The position numbers and the translations under genes are program-made. Source: Paraburkholderia sp. IMGN_8 (lineage in GTDB: Bacteria; Pseudomonadota; Gammaproteobacteria; Burkholderiales; Burkholderiaceae). From it: a stretch of DNA of 64,000 nt. This document shows positions 63,596-64,000 of this stretch, piece by piece. The notes under the pieces are model-generated. The model had not been told where the DNA came from. It saw only the letters and a program-made list of their open reading frames with translations, and did no database searches. The DNA is taken from assembly GCF_038050405.1 (NCBI RefSeq), contig NZ_CP150900.1, positions 1,302,001 through 1,366,000 of the forward strand, written 5' to 3'. How positions within the stretch are numbered: position 1 is the stretch's first letter; every line of letters begins with the position of its first letter.

Positions 63596-64000
63596 TCAAA
63601 CTGTCTGATTGAGGCTCGCGAAATCGGCGCCGCGTTCGACCAGTTCCACGAGCAACGGCGACGGCTGCCAGAACAACGGGTCTTCTTTGGCGAACTCGCG
63701 GATGTCGGCGAGGATCGTCGGCAGACCCACCATGTCCGCGTATTTCATCGGACCGCCGCGATAACGCGGAAAGCCGTAGCCGTACAGGAAGGTGACGTCC
63801 ACATCGAGCGGCCGTAGCGCGATGCCTTCATGCACGACGTTGGCGCCTTCGTTGATCATCGCGGCCATATAGCGGCGCATGATTTCTTCGTCGGTGAAAC
63901 TGCGCGGCGCGATGCCGGCGCGTTTGCGTTCGGCGTCGATGATTGCTTCGACTTCAGGATCGGGCATGCCGCTGCGTGAACCTTCGGCATACAGATAAAA
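63596..64000 (-). CDS. FadB-type multifunctional beta-oxidation protein, C-terminal part (partial)
   Basis: 134 codons to the window edge; the 5' part lies outside. It holds the C-terminal 3-hydroxyacyl-CoA dehydrogenase domain repeat: EIMRRYMAAMINEGANVVHEG, ALRPLDVDVTFLYGYGFPRY and RGGPMKYADMVGLPTI. In FadB/FadJ-like proteins this follows an enoyl-CoA hydratase and a NAD-binding domain. It is 94 bases upstream of the acyl-CoA dehydrogenase gene on the same strand. Confidence 0.9.
   Translation of the reverse strand, partial: FYLYAEGSRSGMPDPEVEAIIDAERKRAGIAPRSFTDEEIMRRYMAAMINEGANVVHEGIALRPLDVDVTFLYGYGFPRYRGGPMKYADMVGLPTILADIREFAKEDPLFWQPSPLLVELVERGADFASLNQTV

Overview
The window is GC-rich and looks like the chromosome of a Burkholderiales bacterium, most likely Paraburkholderia or a close relative. 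The evidence is the gene order thrS-infC-rpmI-rplT-pheS-pheT-ihfA-merR-tRNA-Pro, monofunctional RelA, trimeric porins of the Burkholderia type, and a large load of LysR, TetR and Fis-type regulators next to catabolic operons. No taxon was checked by database search.

Core segment 1-13.2 kb: the end of a 3-oxoacid CoA-transferase operon (scoAB), an alpha/beta hydrolase, RidA, relA, tRNA-Val(GAC), then the translation block thrS, infC (ATC start codon), rpmI, rplT, pheS, pheT, ihfA, a MerR-like regulator and tRNA-Pro(GGG). Between tRNA-Val and thrS lies a 14-codon reading frame with five Thr codons, followed by an intrinsic terminator. This looks like an amino-acid attenuator for thrS.

Accessory segment about 13.3-61.1 kb: it begins at tRNA-Pro and is full of IS6-, IS630- and Tn3-type debris. 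Its modules are: (i) a tightly overlapping operon (16.3-22.8 kb) of an NMT1/SsuA-type ABC importer, a flavoprotein, a class III CoA-transferase, an enoyl-CoA hydratase and a 7Fe ferredoxin, followed by a LysR gene and with a porin transcribed divergently; its substrate is unknown; (ii) a succinate-semialdehyde-type dehydrogenase and an unknown protein; (iii) a TetR gene, an MFS transporter, HxlR, an aldo/keto reductase, a HiPIP and a collapsed iorA/iorB fusion; (iv) a sulfide-oxidation locus with a FisR-type sigma-54 activator, a visible -24/-12 promoter, persulfide dioxygenase, a DUF442-SQR fusion, a TauE exporter and a DsrE-like protein; (v) a TonB-energised uptake locus (receptor, YncE propeller, ExbB, ExbD, TonB), divergent from a secreted phosphoesterase and followed by a response regulator that has lost its receiver and its sensor kinase; (vi) a second, frameshifted copy of the TetR gene in front of an internally deleted M20 hydrolase; (vii) a four-carbon acid-sugar operon (DeoR, KdgT-type permease, DUF1537 kinase, PdxA2) with a TetR, a YqhD-type alcohol dehydrogenase and a 3-hydroxyisobutyrate-dehydrogenase-family enzyme.

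The segment also shows repeated in-frame collapse and truncation: iorAB, the M20 hydrolase, the response regulator, an outer-membrane efflux protein and several transposases. The two tetR copies share an upstream 7-2-7 inverted repeat of the form GTCGTCA-TG-TGAAGA. A perfect version of the same motif recurs between the TonB receptor and the phosphoesterase, which suggests one small regulon.

Core segment 61.15-64 kb: two acyl-CoA dehydrogenases and the 3' part of a FadB-type multifunctional beta-oxidation protein, all on the minus strand.
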